From Ignavibacteriales bacterium (GTDB lineage Bacteria > Bacteroidota > Ignavibacteria > T3Sed10-11), in NCBI GenBank assembly GCA_003568415.1, contig PWXV01000248.1, positions 1 through 48,791 on the forward strand: DNA of 48,791 nt. Direction: 5' to 3'. The translations under genes were made by a program, and so were the position numbers. Each line of letters begins with the position of its first letter. Within the stretch, counting starts at the first letter, position 1. Below the pieces are notes generated by a model. That model searched no databases and was not told the origin of the DNA. It was given only the letters and a program-made list of their open reading frames with translations. Positions 26,942-36,023 of the stretch are shown here, in pieces.

Positions 26942-27325
26942 TTAAACACCAAAGGAGCTTCCGCATCCGCATGTTTTTGTTGCCGATGGGTTATTAAAAA
27001 CAAATCCCTGACCGTTCAGGCCATCGGTGTAATCGAGAACCGTGCCACGCAGATACATCAGACTCCGCTCATCGACAAGGAGTTTTACTCCTTTATTTTC
27101 TATGACAATATCACCTTCCCGCTGACTTTCTTCAAAGGCAAGCATATAGGACATTCCAGAACAGCCACCACCCTTAACACCCACACGCAGCATATGTTCT
27201 GCCGGAATGTTATTCTCTTCTTTAATTTTGCCTATCTCCCCGGCTGCCTTCTCGGTTAGCTCGATGTCCTTTTGTACATCCAGACCAGGAATAGTTTGGT
27301 TGTTGGTATTTTGTGTATCAGACAT
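26942..27325 (-). CDS. A-type iron-sulfur carrier (SufA/IscA/ErpA family)
   Basis: The 127-residue protein has the three conserved cysteines of A-type carriers: Cys55 in KGGGCSGMSY and Cys119/Cys121 in TKTCGCGSSF. It receives clusters from the SufBCD scaffold and passes them to apo-proteins. An N-terminal extension of about 20 polar residues precedes the core. A strong AAAGGGAGG is placed before the ATG. It is the last gene of the suf operon. Which of the SufA, IscA or ErpA names is right cannot be told from sequence alone. Confidence 0.92.
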   Translation of the reverse strand: MSDTQNTNNQTIPGLDVQKDIELTEKAAGEIGKIKEENNIPAEHMLRVGVKGGGCSGMSYMLAFEESQREGDIVIENKGVKLLVDERSLMYLRGTVLDYTDGLNGQGFVFNNPSATKTCGCGSSFGV

Positions 27326-27355
27326 TGTAAAACCTCCCTTTAAACATAACGTATA

Positions 27356-27667
27356 CTATAAACCAAGCTCAAGTTTTGCTTCCTCACTCATCATCTCTGG
27401 ATTCCACGGCGGGTCCCAGACGATATCCACCTTAGCATCCTCTACTCCTTCAACACCCTTCACTCTTTGTTCGACCTCCTTGGGCAATGTACCTGCAACC
27501 GGACAAGCCGGCGAGGTGAGCGTCATTCGAACATTTACTTTATTATCACCATCGACGTGCACATCATAAATCAACCCGAGTTCATAAATATTCACGGGAA
27601 TTTCCGGATCGTAGCACGTACGAATAGCATCGATAATTTTTTTCTTCAATAATTCTCTATCTTCCAT
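27356..27667 (-). CDS. sufT: SufT / MIP18-family (DUF59) Fe-S maturation protein
   Basis: About 103 residues with the DUF59 core: IRTCYDPEIPVNIYELGLIYDV (the DPEIPV turn and the conserved Glu) and MTLTSPACPVAGTLPKEVEQRV, with the functional Cys in SPACP. SufT assists Fe-S cluster maturation under high demand. The ATG at 27667 is taken. An alternative GTG at 27676 overlaps the sufU stop (GTGA) and would add three residues. It is embedded between sufU and the A-type carrier gene. Confidence 0.88.
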   Translation of the reverse strand: MEDRELLKKKIIDAIRTCYDPEIPVNIYELGLIYDVHVDGDNKVNVRMTLTSPACPVAGTLPKEVEQRVKGVEGVEDAKVDIVWDPPWNPEMMSEEAKLELGL

Positions 27668-27672
27668 AACTT

Positions 27673-28128
27673 TCACTTTTCTGTCGATACGACATCATCT
27701 TTATTTTCGAGTGCAGCCCGGAGCGTATGCCATGCAAGACTTGCACATTTTACCCGTGCCGGAAATTCACTGACCCCTGCAAAGGCGGCAAGTTTACCCA
27801 GCCGATCAAGTTCTTCCATCGGATCTACACCACCGGTCACCAGCTTATGAAAAACTTCGATAAGCTCTTCGGCTTCCTCTTTCGTTTTCCCTTTCAATAA
27901 TGAACTCATCACAGAGGCGGATGCTTTTGATATCGCACACCCGGCACCCTCAAAGCTTACATCCTGTATAATATTATTTTCTACGCGAAGATATATATCA
28001 TACTTATCGCCGCATAATGGATTATATCCTTCAGCATGGCGATTTGCATTTTCAAGTTTTTTGAAATTATGCGGGCTTTTATTGTGATCCAGGATTATAT
28101 CCTGGTATAGTGATTTCAATTCAGACAT
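27673..28128 (-). CDS. sufU: SufU sulfur-transfer / scaffold protein
   Basis: The 151-residue IscU-like protein has Cys39-Gly-Asp41 in NPLCGD, Cys64 in GAGCAIS and the third Cys in RVKCASLAWHTL. The 18-20 residue insertion between the second and third Cys (about residues 88-110) marks SufU rather than IscU. With SufS it forms the Gram-positive-type pair in which SufU takes persulfide sulfur, using zinc, and feeds the SufBCD scaffold. Its ATG overlaps the sufS stop codon by one base (TAATG). Confidence 0.93.
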   Translation of the reverse strand: MSELKSLYQDIILDHNKSPHNFKKLENANRHAEGYNPLCGDKYDIYLRVENNIIQDVSFEGAGCAISKASASVMSSLLKGKTKEEAEELIEVFHKLVTGGVDPMEELDRLGKLAAFAGVSEFPARVKCASLAWHTLRAALENKDDVVSTEK

Positions 28129-29390
28129 TACTGGAACACCTTCTTTGCTTTATTAATGCTCTGTACAAGCGCATCAACTTCATCTCTTGTGTTATACAAA
28201 GCAAACGATGCCCGCGCAGTTGCCGGTACTCCAAACCGCTGCATAACCGGCTGGGTGCAATGATGTCCTGTTCGTATCGCAACACCCTCCGAATCGATAA
28301 TGGTTCCGATATCGTGAGGGTGAACATCTTCCAGCATAAAGGATACAACAGCCGTTTTATGTCGTGCCGTTCCAATGATTCTCAGCCCATCGACCTTTTT
28401 CACCGCTTCAGTAGCATAGGCAAGCAGATCTTGTTCGTAGATGTATACATCATCAAGATTAATATCGTTAAGATAATCGACTGCATACCCCAACCCGATC
28501 GCACCGGCAATATTCGGTGTCCCGGCTTCGAATTTATACGGGAGCTCATTGTAAATCGTTTTCTCGAACGTCACCGATTTAATCATATCTCCACCGCCTT
28601 GATACGGCGGCATCTTCTCAAGATGTTCCTGCTTACCATATAACACGCCGATACCTGTTGGTCCGAACATCTTGTGTCCTGAAAAAACAAAAAAGTCGCA
28701 ATCCAGATCCTGCACATCGACCCTTGCATGCGAGACAGCCTGCGCTCCGTCAATGAGGACCGGAATATCCTGCTCGTGTGCCATTTCAATCATTTGCTTT
28801 ACAGGATTAACGGTGCCGAGCGAGTTTGATATATAGACTATCGATACGAACTTTACCTTCGGGGTGAGCATCTTTTCATATTCTTCAAGAATGATCTCCC
28901 CTTTATCGTTAATCGGCACTACCTTAAGTTTTGCTCCCGTCTTCTCACAAACAATCTGCCATGGGACGATGTTGGAATGATGCTCCATTTCAGAGATTAC
29001 AATCTCCTCACCCGGCTTGATCTGTTCCTGAACAAAGCTGTGAGCTACAAGATTAATCGCTTCAGTCGCGCCACGAACATAGATAATCTCGCCGGTGGAA
29101 CGTGCGTTAATAAATGAACATAATTTTTTACGTGCACCTTCATATTCACCGGTTGCCTTCTGGCTCAGAAAGTGCACACCCCGGTGAATATTCGAATTTT
29201 CTTCACGATAATATCGTCGCAACGCTTCTATAACCTTTGCAGGCTTTTGAGAGGTTGCAGCGTTGTCAAGGTAGATCAGAGGTTTGCCGTTAACCGTCTG
29301 GTTTAAAATCGGAAAATCAGCACGTACGCGTTCAACATCGAACGAACGCCTCGATGTAGCTGGAGCATACATTTCAGCTGCGGCTTTCAT
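28128..29390 (-). CDS. sufS: Cysteine desulfurase SufS
   Basis: PLP-dependent enzyme that takes sulfur from cysteine, leaving alanine, to supply cluster assembly. The 420 residues show the group II type. The PLP-binding Lys240 is in [11 protein letters not shown], the pre-Lys His pair in EMEHHSN at 135-140, and the active-site Cys378 in [11 protein letters not shown]. The short active-site loop lacks the insertion of NifS/IscS, which fits use of SufU as acceptor. An N-terminal extension of about 15 residues precedes the conserved FPIL. Order: sufD 13 nt upstream, sufU overlapping downstream. Confidence 0.95.
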   Translation of the reverse strand: MKAAAEMYAPATSRRSFDVERVRADFPILNQTVNGKPLIYLDNAATSQKPAKVIEALRRYYREENSNIHRGVHFLSQKATGEYEGARKKLCSFINARSTGEIIYVRGATEAINLVAHSFVQEQIKPGEEIVISEMEHHSNIVPWQIVCEKTGAKLKVVPINDKGEIILEEYEKMLTPKVKFVSIVYISNSLGTVNPVKQMIEMAHEQDIPVLIDGAQAVSHARVDVQDLDCDFFVFSGHKMFGPTGIGVLYGKQEHLEKMPPYQGGGDMIKSVTFEKTIYNELPYKFEAGTPNIAGAIGLGYAVDYLNDINLDDVYIYEQDLLAYATEAVKKVDGLRIIGTARHKTAVVSFMLEDVHPHDIGTIIDSEGVAIRTGHHCTQPVMQRFGVPATARASFALYNTRDEVDALVQSINKAKKVFQ

Positions 29391-29403
29391 AATAATTCCG
29401 ATT

Positions 29404-30756
29404 TTATTCTTGATCTATACCTTCAAGTCGATCCTGCTGTAATTTTACCAACAACCGATGATGACAATAGTCTCTCAACTCTTTGATATTCATATGATTG
29501 ATCACATCGCTTGCAAATGCATATGTCAGAATGTTTCTTGCCATCTCCTTCTCTATACCACGTGTCTGCAAATAAAACATCGCATCTTCATCAAGCTGAC
29601 CGATCGTTGCGCCGTGCGTACATTTCACATCATCGGCGAATATCTCAAGCTGCGGTTTTGTGTCGATTGAAGCATCATCGGACAGCAAAAGCGCCTGATT
29701 TGTTTGCTTTGCGTCAGTTTTTTGTGCGTCAAGACGGACAAAGATCTTCCCGTTAAACACGCCTCGAGCATTGCCGTCAAGCACTCCTTTATACAGCTCA
29801 TGACTATTACAATGCGGTTTCGCATGGTCTATAGTCGTGTGATTATCAATAAGCTGCTTACCAGTACCAAGATACAACCCATTTAGCGTAGATTCAAGCC
29901 CTTCGGCATCAAGAATTGCGCGGGGATTGTTTCGGACAATCAAACCGCCAAAAGTAACTGCATTTGAAACAAAATTACTGTTCGCTTTTTGATACACCTG
30001 CGTCGTCGATACGTGATATGCCTCGCTACTCTCTTCCTGTATTTTATAATGTTCTACATATGCATTTTCATCGACAAACGCCTCGGTTACATTATTGGTA
30101 AAATAACGATTATTATTTAATCCGGCATACGTTTCGATAACTGTTGCTTTACTATGCTTTCCTGCAACAATTAAGTTTCGGGGATATGATACAAAGGGTT
30201 CATCGTGACTGGATGATAAAAAGAGCAAATGTATCGGTTTTTCAACCAGTGCATTTTGCGGTAGATATATGTACGCACCGTCGATGATAAATGCCGTACT
30301 CAAGGCCGTAAATGCATCATCCTGGTATGGCGCATATTTACCGAGATGCTGCTGGAGCGGAGCGGCATCACTTCTCAATGCATCTGCTAAACTTCCTGCT
30401 TTCACGCCATCCGGCAAATCACGAACGGAGGAGAGCTGTCCGGCAAAATGACCGTCGACAAAAACCAGTAAATGCGTATCCAAACCCGGATATTCAAACC
30501 GCTTGACATCGTTACTTGTTACTGCATTTAGGTCAGGTTTCAGGACATGCTTGAAGTTTTCCTGCGCAATCGGTGTTACGTTTGTATACTTCCACTCCTC
30601 ATTCCGTGTCGTCGGGAAGCCGAGTTCGTCAAATTTATTCAACGCATCCTGACGCAATTGATGGACCCAGCTTTTTGCCTCACCGTTGAGACTTTTTTCA
30701 AGCGACTCGAAATTGGAAATGTATAGTTGATTATTATCTTTAATTGCCAATGCCAT
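29404..30756 (-). CDS. sufD: Fe-S scaffold subunit SufD
   Basis: The 450-residue SufD is the partner of SufB in the SufBC2D scaffold. The N-terminus contains [19 protein letters not shown], typical of SufD. The right-handed beta-helix core runs from about residue 150 ([13 protein letters not shown]) to 400 and includes [25 protein letters not shown] and the conserved [24 protein letters not shown]. It begins in the spacer right after sufC, and is followed by sufS. The position between sufC and sufS is the usual one. Confidence 0.95.
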   Translation of the reverse strand: MALAIKDNNQLYISNFESLEKSLNGEAKSWVHQLRQDALNKFDELGFPTTRNEEWKYTNVTPIAQENFKHVLKPDLNAVTSNDVKRFEYPGLDTHLLVFVDGHFAGQLSSVRDLPDGVKAGSLADALRSDAAPLQQHLGKYAPYQDDAFTALSTAFIIDGAYIYLPQNALVEKPIHLLFLSSSHDEPFVSYPRNLIVAGKHSKATVIETYAGLNNNRYFTNNVTEAFVDENAYVEHYKIQEESSEAYHVSTTQVYQKANSNFVSNAVTFGGLIVRNNPRAILDAEGLESTLNGLYLGTGKQLIDNHTTIDHAKPHCNSHELYKGVLDGNARGVFNGKIFVRLDAQKTDAKQTNQALLLSDDASIDTKPQLEIFADDVKCTHGATIGQLDEDAMFYLQTRGIEKEMARNILTYAFASDVINHMNIKELRDYCHHRLLVKLQQDRLEGIDQE

Positions 30757-30758
30757 TG

Positions 30759-31538
30759 TTACACTGTCTCCTCAAGCTTTGCTTTTACTGATGAATATTC
30801 TTCCTTGATTTGATCGTAACCTTTTTCTTCAAGCTCCATTGCAAGCTTTTTGTCACCGGACTTAACGAGCTTTCCTTCGAGCATAATGTGCACATGATCC
30901 GGAACAATATAATTCAGCAGCCGCTGATAGTGAGTGACCACGATGATTGCACGGTCTTTAGTCCGCAATCTGTTTACACCGTCGGCAACAATACGCAGAG
31001 CATCGATATCGAGCCCCGAATCAGTCTCATCCAGTATGGCAAGCTTGGGTTCAAGGACTGCCATCTGCAGGATCTCATTACGTTTTTTCTCACCGCCCGA
31101 AAAGCCCTCATTTACCGAACGGTTTAACATATCAGTGTTGATATCCAAAAGCTTCGCCTTCTCTTTGATATGTTTCAGAAAATCCATAGCATCGAGCGGT
31201 TCAAGTCCCTGATGCTTGCGGATCTCATTGAGACCTGTTTTCAGGAAGTATGAATTTGTTACACCGGGAATTTCTACCGGATACTGAAAAGCCATGAAAA
31301 CACCTTCGCGTGCACGCTCATCCGGCTCCATGTCCAGAAGGTCTTTACCAAGATATATTATTTCACCATTAGTTACATCGTATGTATCTCGGCCGCTGAT
31401 GGCCTGTGCAAGAGTACTTTTACCCGATCCGTTCGGGCCCATAATTGCGTGTACCTCGCCGGGTTTTACACTCAAATCAATCCCTTTCAGAATCTTTGTG
31501 TTCTCAACTTCTACGTGTAGATTTTTAATCTCAAGCAT
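30759..31538 (-). CDS. sufC: SufC ABC-type ATPase of the Suf scaffold
   Basis: The 259-residue cytosolic ABC ATPase drives conformational change in SufB and SufD during cluster assembly. Walker A is GPNGSGKST (35-43). The signature is the SufC-specific [14 protein letters not shown], and Walker B plus D-loop is [16 protein letters not shown]; the switch His is in [18 protein letters not shown] precedes the ATG. The stop lies 2 nt from the sufD start, so the two are coupled. Confidence 0.96.
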   Translation of the reverse strand: MLEIKNLHVEVENTKILKGIDLSVKPGEVHAIMGPNGSGKSTLAQAISGRDTYDVTNGEIIYLGKDLLDMEPDERAREGVFMAFQYPVEIPGVTNSYFLKTGLNEIRKHQGLEPLDAMDFLKHIKEKAKLLDINTDMLNRSVNEGFSGGEKKRNEILQMAVLEPKLAILDETDSGLDIDALRIVADGVNRLRTKDRAIIVVTHYQRLLNYIVPDHVHIMLEGKLVKSGDKKLAMELEEKGYDQIKEEYSSVKAKLEETV

Positions 31539-31590
31539 TAGTGCTCATCTCCAACAAATTAATTTGACATTATTTTTTTATAAAACTTTA

Positions 31591-33117
31591 TTATCCGACA
31601 CTACCTTCAAGGCTCACACCCAGAAGTTTTTGTGCTTCAACTGCGAATTCCATCGGAAGTTCTCTAAACACTTCTTTCGCAAAGCCGTTTACGATTATCG
31701 ACACAGCGTCCTCTGTCGAAATACCGCGCTGGTTTAGATAAAATATCTGGTCTTCACCAATCTTTGAAGTCGTTGCTTCGTGCTCTACCTGCGAGGAGGT
31801 ATTATTCACCTCAACATACGGGAAGGTATGAGCACCACACCGGTCACCGAGAAGCAACGAATCACATTGGGAGAAGTTACGAGCATTTTTAGCTTTTTTC
31901 ATAACTTTCACGAGTCCACGATAGGAATTCTGGCTCACACCGCCGGCAATACCTTTTGAAACAATTGTACTTTTAGTATTATTGCCAAGATGTATCATTT
32001 TTGTTCCGGTATCAGCCTGCTGATGATTCATCGTGAGCGCAACAGAGTAAAACTCGCCAATCGAATTGTCACCCTGCAACACGACGCTCGGATACTTCCA
32101 GGTAATAGCAGAACCGGTTTCAACCTGTGTCCATGAAATTTTTGAATTCACACCGGCACATTTACCCCGCTTCGTCACAAAATTGTAAATGCCGCCCTTA
32201 CCGTCCTTATCACCGGGGTACCAGTTTTGTACGGTGGAATATTTTATTTCGGCATTGTCAAGCGCAACCAACTCAACAACTGCAGCGTGCAACTGATGGG
32301 TATCGCGCTTGGGTGCCGTACAACCTTCGAGGTAACTTACATATGAACTATCTTCGGCAACGATCAATGTCCGCTCAAACTGTCCGGTGTTCTCGCTGTT
32401 AATACGAAAGTATGTCGACAGCTCCATCGGACAGCGAACGCCTTTCGGCACATAGACAAAAGAGCCATCACTGAACACCGCTGAATTTAACGCGGCGAAA
32501 AAGTTATCATTATAGGGAACGACCGAACCGAGATATTTCTTCACGAGGTCGGGATGGTTGTGGACCGCTTCAGACATTGAACAGAAAATAATACCTTCTT
32601 CAGCCAGCTTCTCTTTAAATGTTGTCGCAACAGACACACTATCGAACACTGCATCAACCGCAACACCGGCAAGCATTTTCTGTTCTTCAAGCGGAATACC
32701 GAGCTTCTCGTACGTCTTTATCAGTTCCGGATCAACTTCATCAAGACTCTTCGGGCGGTCATCATCCGTTTTGGGTGCAGCATAATACCGCTGACTTTGA
32801 TAATCGATCGGAGGATATTTAACATTAACCCAGGTCGGCTCTTTCATTTTTTGCCAGTTACGAAATGCCCTCAGTCTCCACTCAAGCATCCACTCAGGTT
32901 CTTTCTTCTTCATCGAAATAAAGCGAACCACGTCTTCATTCAAACCCGGAGCTGCGTACTCCTGTTCAATATCGGTATAAAATCCCCACTTATATTCCCG
33001 ATTACCAAGGGCTTCAAGAGTATCTTTTTCAGTTACTTTTTTCTTTGCCTTGTGAATCTTTTTTTCTTCCTGGGTAACCTCTGCCTGAAGCTGTTCCTTC
33101 TCTGTTGAGTTACTCAT
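31591..33117 (-). CDS. sufB: Fe-S scaffold subunit SufB
   Basis: The 508-residue main scaffold subunit, which builds the nascent cluster. A Lys/Glu-rich N-terminal extension ([17 protein letters not shown]) precedes the conserved body starting [22 protein letters not shown]. The beta-helix carries [19 protein letters not shown] and the C-terminal [36 protein letters not shown]. The sequence [15 protein letters not shown] contains the Cys generally implicated in assembly. It is the first gene of the operon and has AAGGGAGA 5 nt before the ATG. Confidence 0.96.
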   Translation of the reverse strand: MSNSTEKEQLQAEVTQEEKKIHKAKKKVTEKDTLEALGNREYKWGFYTDIEQEYAAPGLNEDVVRFISMKKKEPEWMLEWRLRAFRNWQKMKEPTWVNVKYPPIDYQSQRYYAAPKTDDDRPKSLDEVDPELIKTYEKLGIPLEEQKMLAGVAVDAVFDSVSVATTFKEKLAEEGIIFCSMSEAVHNHPDLVKKYLGSVVPYNDNFFAALNSAVFSDGSFVYVPKGVRCPMELSTYFRINSENTGQFERTLIVAEDSSYVSYLEGCTAPKRDTHQLHAAVVELVALDNAEIKYSTVQNWYPGDKDGKGGIYNFVTKRGKCAGVNSKISWTQVETGSAITWKYPSVVLQGDNSIGEFYSVALTMNHQQADTGTKMIHLGNNTKSTIVSKGIAGGVSQNSYRGLVKVMKKAKNARNFSQCDSLLLGDRCGAHTFPYVEVNNTSSQVEHEATTSKIGEDQIFYLNQRGISTEDAVSIIVNGFAKEVFRELPMEFAVEAQKLLGVSLEGSVG

Positions 33118-33180
33118 ACAATCTCCCTTATAGCTTAGTACAATCTAATTTAACATTAATATTTTCAGTCACTTATGAAA

Positions 33181-33199
33181 TAAGACTGTTTTAGTCCTA
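33181..33199 (-). promoter_or_regulatory. IscR-like (Rrf2 type 1) operator upstream of sufB
   Basis: On the minus strand the site is TAGGACT-AAAAC-AGTCTTA, an inverted repeat with one mismatch per arm. The inner GACTAAAACAGTC fits the core GACTRWWWYAGTC of the IscR type 1 box exactly. It lies about 65-80 nt before the sufB start. IscR and related Rrf2 proteins are [2Fe-2S] regulators that turn suf/isc genes up when clusters are short. No Rrf2 gene is in the window. The core match is direct; binding is inferred. Confidence 0.55.
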
Positions 33200-33208
33200 T
33201 TTGCCAGC

Positions 33209-33235
33209 AAAAAAGAAGCGGCGATAAGTTGCCGC
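33209..33235 (-). terminator. Terminator-like hairpin upstream of sufB
   Basis: GCGGC (33218-33222) pairs with GCCGC (33231-33235) around an 8-nt loop, and the minus strand continues TTCTTTTTT. There is no minus-strand gene upstream for it to terminate, and the gene at 33365 faces the other way. It may mark a leader attenuator or end a very short RNA from a possible TTGATT-N17-TACCTT promoter just above it. The stem has only five pairs, so the call is weak. Confidence 0.4.
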
Positions 33236-33364
33236 GAAATTCATAATATAGTAAGGTATAAAAAAATAGCGTTGAAATCAAGGTACTTATTATGCATTTA
33301 CTTTAAAAACGAGATTAATTGGGCCCTGGTTCCATTTTTTTTGCTTTTTCATTAGATTGTTACT

Positions 33365-33799
33365 ATGTCGCAAGAGCACTTTGAACATAATGTCGATGAA
33401 CGCCGCACTATGATACAAGCGTTAGCTGAAAATTTCAAAATAAACGATATTACAATACATGCAGCGGTCGATATAGAGGGACTCCCATTGCCCAAACTTT
33501 TTCCAAATCCGGGATTTGGTGATCAGCGCCGTAAGCAACCCCATATACTCGGTGTTCATAATAAATCAGGAGAATTATATATCGGGCTTGTAAAAACAAA
33601 GGATGATGATCTGACTGATGAATCATCACTTACCGAATACGACCTATATATGGATATGACAATGAAGCAGGAAGGGATTCGCTTTTGTATAATGATGCAT
33701 GAACATCGAATTCAACATTTCAACAGCTTTATTACGCACTACCTGCATCCCGACTTCTGGCCGAATATGATGGTCATAGCCTACTCAGAAGATTCATAG
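33365..33799 (+). CDS. Uncharacterised protein, possible degenerate PD-(D/E)XK fold
   Basis: The 144-residue protein is not recognised. After an N-terminal helix (EHFEHNVDERRTMIQALAENF) it shows QPHILGVHNKSGELYIGLVKTKDDD (58-82), a spacing reminiscent of the P-D...(D/E)-x-K nuclease core. However, the metal-binding Asp is His60 and the acidic residue before Lys77 is Leu75, so a nuclease would be inactive. The second half ends in HEHRIQHFNSFITHYLHPDFWPNMMVIAYS. It is divergent from the suf operon and overlaps tail-to-tail by 19 nt with the next gene. The function is unknown and the fold suggestion is speculative. Confidence 0.6.
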   Translation: MSQEHFEHNVDERRTMIQALAENFKINDITIHAAVDIEGLPLPKLFPNPGFGDQRRKQPHILGVHNKSGELYIGLVKTKDDDLTDESSLTEYDLYMDMTMKQEGIRFCIMMHEHRIQHFNSFITHYLHPDFWPNMMVIAYSEDS

Positions 33800-34224
33800 G
33801 ACCGGAGTCGCGAAAATTCCAGTTGCCACGCATCGGCATTCCTTACACCCATCGTGATTTGCCGCTCAGTCTTTTCGCACCGGCAATATACCGTAATATT
33901 TTTTTTATCAGTACCCGGGCGAAGTTCACAGCGTTCGGGTTCGTCTGTACCTGCCCCATGAAACTCACACTCGAATACAGGTATTTGTTTCCAGTTAAAA
34001 ACAACTAATCGCTCACCGGTCAGGATCGCCATCCCCATGAACCTTCTTCGCAGGTCATCGGGATTGCGCATGAGAAAAAATGCAAGACTGGTCTGTAAAA
34101 TTATGCCTTCGTGGCGATAGTGAAATATTTTGTTTTCAAGTTTGCTTTTAATTCGAATCAGTACTATGCTCCCGATAATAATAATAGCGGGAACAATTAA
34201 TGCAATATTAACCCAGGGACTCAT
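33781..34224 (-). CDS. Single-pass membrane protein with PH/GRAM-like cytoplasmic domain
   Basis: The 147-residue protein begins with one transmembrane helix (about 5-25, WVNIALIVPAIIIIGSIVLI) followed by basic residues. A beta-rich domain then contains EGIILQTSLAFFL, GMAILTGERLVVFNWKQIPVFECEF and ITVYCRCEKTERQITMGV, an arrangement that resembles bacterial PH- or GRAM-type domains. No enzyme motif is present. It follows the DUF1028-TPR gene by 8 nt, so the two may act together. The domain likeness is by eye only. Confidence 0.6.
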   Translation of the reverse strand: MSPWVNIALIVPAIIIIGSIVLIRIKSKLENKIFHYRHEGIILQTSLAFFLMRNPDDLRRRFMGMAILTGERLVVFNWKQIPVFECEFHGAGTDEPERCELRPGTDKKNITVYCRCEKTERQITMGVRNADAWQLEFSRLRSYESSE

Positions 34225-34232
34225 TCAGTATA

Positions 34233-35312
34233 CTATTCTCGTTTGATTTCATATAACCGACTTTTAATCTGTTCATCATCGGGGAATTTGCGCAAAGCGT
34301 GCTTGAAGGCTTCGATTGCTTCTTCGATTTCACCGAATTTATAATAACTTTCTCCGAGCAGGTACAGCGCATCCCTGTTTTCGGGTTCGAGCAAGACTGC
34401 TTTCTGTGCCAACTGCAAACCACGCTCAATGTGTACATTCTCATTAACTAAAAGCCAGCCGGTTCTTATAAGCGTTGTAATATCCTCGCTATCTCTTTCG
34501 ACCATTCGATCAGCGATATGAACGACTCTTTTCCGCTCACGTTTAGCCGCATCATATTTATCATTCTTTTTGAACAATGTTGCAGTTCGGGCGCGTGCGT
34601 GCATACCAAGAAATTCCTCCCACAGTAAAAATATTCGCTCCAATTCACCCACCGGATCGGAATGATCTTCAACACGGAGGTCGATAAACCTGTCATTGTA
34701 CCCGGCGTAGCCACCGTTCTTGCGGTTTACAACAAGTGCTGAGGACTGACTTCCACGCCGGTCGCCACCCGCTTCTTCTCCGGCACGAAGCGCTGCGAGC
34801 AATCGAACTGCAAGATCACCATCTGTTTCACTAAATGCCCGTGCCATATCCCGAACAACCTTCTCACTTTCGAGTATATTTCCCTGCACGGTAAAATATT
34901 CGCCGGTACTATGGCCTGCCCAGTCGTTACACTCCTCACCAGTCCACGCCCAAACTCCACCGCGGGCATCCACAATTCCAAGCTGACGATAACCGGCATT
35001 TTCATCTTTCCCGATAAGCGCTTGTCCGGTTTCTGCTGCCGATTTTCCTTCTCTCAGCATTTGCAGTCCATCCGGACCATAGCGTGTATTTGCCCAGGCT
35101 TGTGTTGCAATAGCACCTACCCCTGCCTCGACCCATGGCACAACCGGTCCGACGCCTAAAAACTTCGACTGAACTGCGACGCCAAGATCGCCGTTAACCG
35201 GGTCATAGGCAACTATGGAATACGTACTGACATCTTCCCATTGGCCGGTATTCACTATGTTTATACCGAGAAGAAGCGTCGTTACAATCAAGGATATAGA
35301 TTTATTCATCAT
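34233..35312 (-). CDS. Exported DUF1028 (Ntn-hydrolase-like) protein with TPR tail
   Basis: The start is one of two adjacent ATGs (35312 or 35309), followed by the signal sequence SISLIVTTLLLGINIVNTG. A longer open frame upstream lacks a signal-like start and is ignored. DUF1028 begins at STYSIVAYDPVNGDLGVAVQSKF and continues with PWVEAGVGAIATQAWANTRYG and YFTVQGNILE, the Ntn-hydrolase-like core of the family. After about residue 250 come tetratricopeptide repeats (ENRDALYLLGESYYKFGEIEEAIEAFKHALRKFPD). Activity of DUF1028 proteins is not well defined; a peptidase- or amidase-like role is conceivable. No Shine-Dalgarno is evident. Confidence 0.75.
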   Translation of the reverse strand: MMNKSISLIVTTLLLGINIVNTGQWEDVSTYSIVAYDPVNGDLGVAVQSKFLGVGPVVPWVEAGVGAIATQAWANTRYGPDGLQMLREGKSAAETGQALIGKDENAGYRQLGIVDARGGVWAWTGEECNDWAGHSTGEYFTVQGNILESEKVVRDMARAFSETDGDLAVRLLAALRAGEEAGGDRRGSQSSALVVNRKNGGYAGYNDRFIDLRVEDHSDPVGELERIFLLWEEFLGMHARARTATLFKKNDKYDAAKRERKRVVHIADRMVERDSEDITTLIRTGWLLVNENVHIERGLQLAQKAVLLEPENRDALYLLGESYYKFGEIEEAIEAFKHALRKFPDDEQIKSRLYEIKRE

Positions 35313-35414
35313 TATTAATACGATATAATAATTATTGGGGCGTGAGAATAGTATGAAATTACTAAAGATACATATAAGTTGCAAATTAGTAACGCATTGT
35401 GTATACTTTTTATT

Positions 35415-36023
35415 ATGAATATTGCCTCATACTTACGTACCAACATCACACCACCGGTTTTTTCGCTTATGACGGTTGGTGTTGCAGTTAATCTCGGAAT
35501 GGGACAACTCGTTGCACTATTAAAGATACCGCTGTATTTGGATTCGCTCGGCACGGTCGTGGTCGCCGCCCTGTGTGGAATAGTACCCGCTATAATTACA
35601 GGAATTATATCCAACCTGCTTGCAAGCGCCGTATTTAGTCCGGTAATGATGTTTTTTATACCCGTTATGATCATCATCGCAATTCTTGCCGGAATATTCA
35701 CAAAAAAAGGATTTTTTCTCCATTGGTGGAAAGCCATCCTCGGGGGCATACTCGTTGGTATATGTGCGGCACTCGTTTCCGCACCTATATCTGCCTATTT
35801 ATTCGGCGGTATTACGCTTGCCGGCACAGATTTTCTTGTCCTCTATTTTAGAGCAACCGGTCAGGAATTAATGCAGGCAGTGCTGTATCAAGGCCTTGCT
35901 TCAGATCCTGTAGATAAGGGAATTACCTTTTTGCTGGCTTTTGCCATCCTCAGCAAAATGCCGAGAAATCTGCTTATGCGCTTCCCCGGGTATCATCATC
36001 TGAGGCCAAACAACAAAATATGA
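35415..36023 (+). CDS. ECF transporter substrate-binding (S) component
   Basis: A 202-residue polytopic membrane protein (five or six helices), taking ATG 35415 (MNIASYLRTN) as start because the upstream in-frame codons add a nonspecific stretch. The second and third helices read VGVAVNLGMGQLVALLKIPLYLDSLGTVVVAALCG, followed by AIITGIISNLLASAVFSPVMMFFIPVMIII, which looks like an ECF S component. In ECF systems this subunit captures a vitamin or cofactor. The substrate is not evident; the flavin-reductase-like last gene makes riboflavin one possibility. It overlaps ecfT by 4 nt (ATGA). Confidence 0.78.
   Translation: MNIASYLRTNITPPVFSLMTVGVAVNLGMGQLVALLKIPLYLDSLGTVVVAALCGIVPAIITGIISNLLASAVFSPVMMFFIPVMIIIAILAGIFTKKGFFLHWWKAILGGILVGICAALVSAPISAYLFGGITLAGTDFLVLYFRATGQELMQAVLYQGLASDPVDKGITFLLAFAILSKMPRNLLMRFPGYHHLRPNNKI

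Noticed and set aside
27667-27676. GTG start for sufT overlapping sufU
   Set aside because: It adds only three residues before an ATG and has no better ribosome-binding site, so the ATG at 27667 was preferred, though the GTG cannot be excluded.
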